Shown here in pieces: positions 63,049 to 64,000 of a DNA stretch of 64,000 nucleotides. A program made the position numbers and the translations under genes. Every line of letters begins with the position of its first letter. Positions within the stretch are counted from its first letter, which is position 1. The notes below the pieces were generated by a model. That model was not told the origin of the DNA. It did no database searches and was given only the letters and a program-made list of their open reading frames with translations. Source of the DNA: Thalassotalea sp. PS06 (lineage in GTDB: Bacteria; Pseudomonadota; Gammaproteobacteria; Enterobacterales; Alteromonadaceae); assembly GCF_007197775.1 (NCBI RefSeq), contig NZ_CP041638.1, positions 2,852,001 through 2,916,000 on the forward strand, read 5' to 3'.

Positions 63049-64000
63049 ATGTTAGTTAACAAATCGGCGAACACGACTTGGTTAACGGTACACAAAATTT
63101 GCATAGTGCTGGTTGCATTATGCCTTCAGTTGACGACATCAGGTATTCAGGCCAAGGAAGGCTTGATACCTGAACCCTCCTTCAATGAAGCGCCAATCCC
63201 CGGCGCTGAATTAAGCAAACAATACCTGCCCGCACTCAAAGGCAAACGCGTAGGGGTGATTGTTAATCAAACGTCTATGGTTAAAGACCAGCATCTGGTC
63301 GATTTTCTACTGGCCAACGAAATAAACATCCGATACATCTTTGCGCCTGAGCACGGGTTTCGAGGTGATCACGATGCAGGAGCCGTAGTTGATTCTTCCA
63401 TAGACAGTAAAACTGGTATCGAAATCGTATCGATTTATGGCAGCAACAAGCGTCCGGAAGATAAGATTTTAGAAAACCTGGATGTACTGATATTCGATAT
63501 TCAGGATGTAGGGTTACGGTTTTATACCTACATCAGTTCCATGCATTACATGATGGAGGCGGCGGCAGATAATAACCTGGATTTCTGGGTGTTTGATCGG
63601 CCCAATCCAAATGGCGCCTTTATTGACGGTCCGATACTGGAGCCTGAGTTTAAATCTTTCGTGGGTATGCATCCTATCCCGGTTTTGCACGGCCTGACGG
63701 TTGCTGAACTGGCACAGATGATAGTTGGCGAGGGCTGGCTGGAAAGCGAAAATCAATTACAGCTTAACCTGGTAAAAGTGGCCAATTATCATCATCAGAT
63801 GCCATATGATTTACCAGTAAAGCCTAGCCCGAATTTGCCGAATAGTCAGTCAATAGCCCTTTACCCATCGTTGTGTTTCTTTGAAGCAACACCCGTGAGT
63901 ATCGGCCGTGGTACGCCGTTTCCATTTCAGGTAATTGGCTATGATAAAGCTAGCAAAATCCATATTGGCGATTTTGAGTTCACTCCGGTTCCAACAGCGG
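63049..64000 (+). CDS. namZ: Exo-beta-N-acetylmuramidase NamZ (DUF1343), C-terminus beyond window
   Basis: The frame from ATG 63049 runs open to the window end (317 codons seen; the family has about 400). It has an N-terminal hydrophobic segment (about 12-34, ending TSGIQA) that fits a signal peptide, then the DUF1343 features GKRVGVIVNQTS, FAPEHGFRGDHDAGA, VLIFDIQDVGLRFYTYIS, FDRPNPNG and ETP-like EATPVSIGRGTPFPF. NamZ removes MurNAc from the non-reducing end of peptidoglycan strands. With lipoprotein NagZ it would strip glycan chains one sugar at a time outside the cytoplasm. Confidence 0.92.
   Translation, partial: MLVNKSANTTWLTVHKICIVLVALCLQLTTSGIQAKEGLIPEPSFNEAPIPGAELSKQYLPALKGKRVGVIVNQTSMVKDQHLVDFLLANEINIRYIFAPEHGFRGDHDAGAVVDSSIDSKTGIEIVSIYGSNKRPEDKILENLDVLIFDIQDVGLRFYTYISSMHYMMEAAADNNLDFWVFDRPNPNGAFIDGPILEPEFKSFVGMHPIPVLHGLTVAELAQMIVGEGWLESENQLQLNLVKVANYHHQMPYDLPVKPSPNLPNSQSIALYPSLCFFEATPVSIGRGTPFPFQVIGYDKASKIHIGDFEFTPVPTA

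Overview
The window reads as chromosomal DNA of a marine gammaproteobacterium of the Alteromonadales type (Colwellia/Thalassotalea/Alteromonas-like). Reasons: two large TonB-dependent receptors, many exported peptidases, a divergent hdfR-maoP pair, a gcvTHP operon, cis-trans fatty acid isomerase, an ECF sigma/ChrR photo-oxidative module, and dispersed ATACCAATCCC-ended and GGGGTCAGAGTC-ended repeats. The species is inferred only loosely. No tRNA, rRNA, CRISPR array, prophage or transposase gene was seen.

Layout. 1-1630: edge of an unrecognised gene, then a carboxymuconolactone decarboxylase/AhpD-like protein and an SDR. 1961-11450: an M17 aminopeptidase, then a locus that fits growth on cyanophycin: an exported cyanophycinase, a divergent TonB receptor, a YfcC/DcuC-type permease and an isoaspartyl dipeptidase that lacks one canonical zinc-site His. 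11478-14693: iron-sulfur (6-4) photolyase, DUF2256 protein and cryptochrome DASH. 14971-19710: DUF2165, MscS-MgtE, a small exported protein, HdfR and MaoP. 19863-22881: an ATP-grasp ligase overlapping a fusion of an N-formylglutamate-amidohydrolase-like domain with a DUF1704 (QEGLA, HExxxH) metallocarboxypeptidase-like domain. This pair is the least understood system here and resembles the eukaryotic tubulin tyrosine ligase/carboxypeptidase cycle. 22953-29468: uronate (alginate or pectin monomer) genes: MFS transporter, KdgF, a hydroxyacid dehydrogenase and a divergent TonB receptor, with palindromic TGGTA-TACCA sites between.

29536-43693: S9 peptidase, a small exported protein, a periplasmic M17 aminopeptidase, Cti, gamma-glutamyltransferase and the glycine cleavage operon. 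44060-44644: a small hydrolase gene bracketed by two 79-bp repeat copies. 44755-53828: a long minus-strand set (LON-domain protein, ECF sigma, ChrR anti-sigma, YbgA/DUF523, CPD photolyase, NTF2-like, SDR, FAD oxidoreductase, DUF1365, Cfa) that matches the singlet-oxygen RpoE-ChrR regulon. Three TGATCN-N18-TAnnnA promoters are visible: before the LON gene, before rpoE, and before a four-repeat DUF4397 lipoprotein at 54332-55720. 56299-64000: peptidoglycan amino-sugar use: NagX-like membrane protein, lipoprotein NagZ, SSS symporter, a kinase-MurQ fusion and NamZ (cut by the window end).

Non-coding structure stands out. Two intergenic arrays (1694-1947 and 53894-54170) consist of stem-loops of differing sequence, each followed by a near-constant AGGTGACA word. 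There are also a 275-bp MITE-like element with a truncated relative, the 79-bp repeat pair, and several clear bidirectional terminators.
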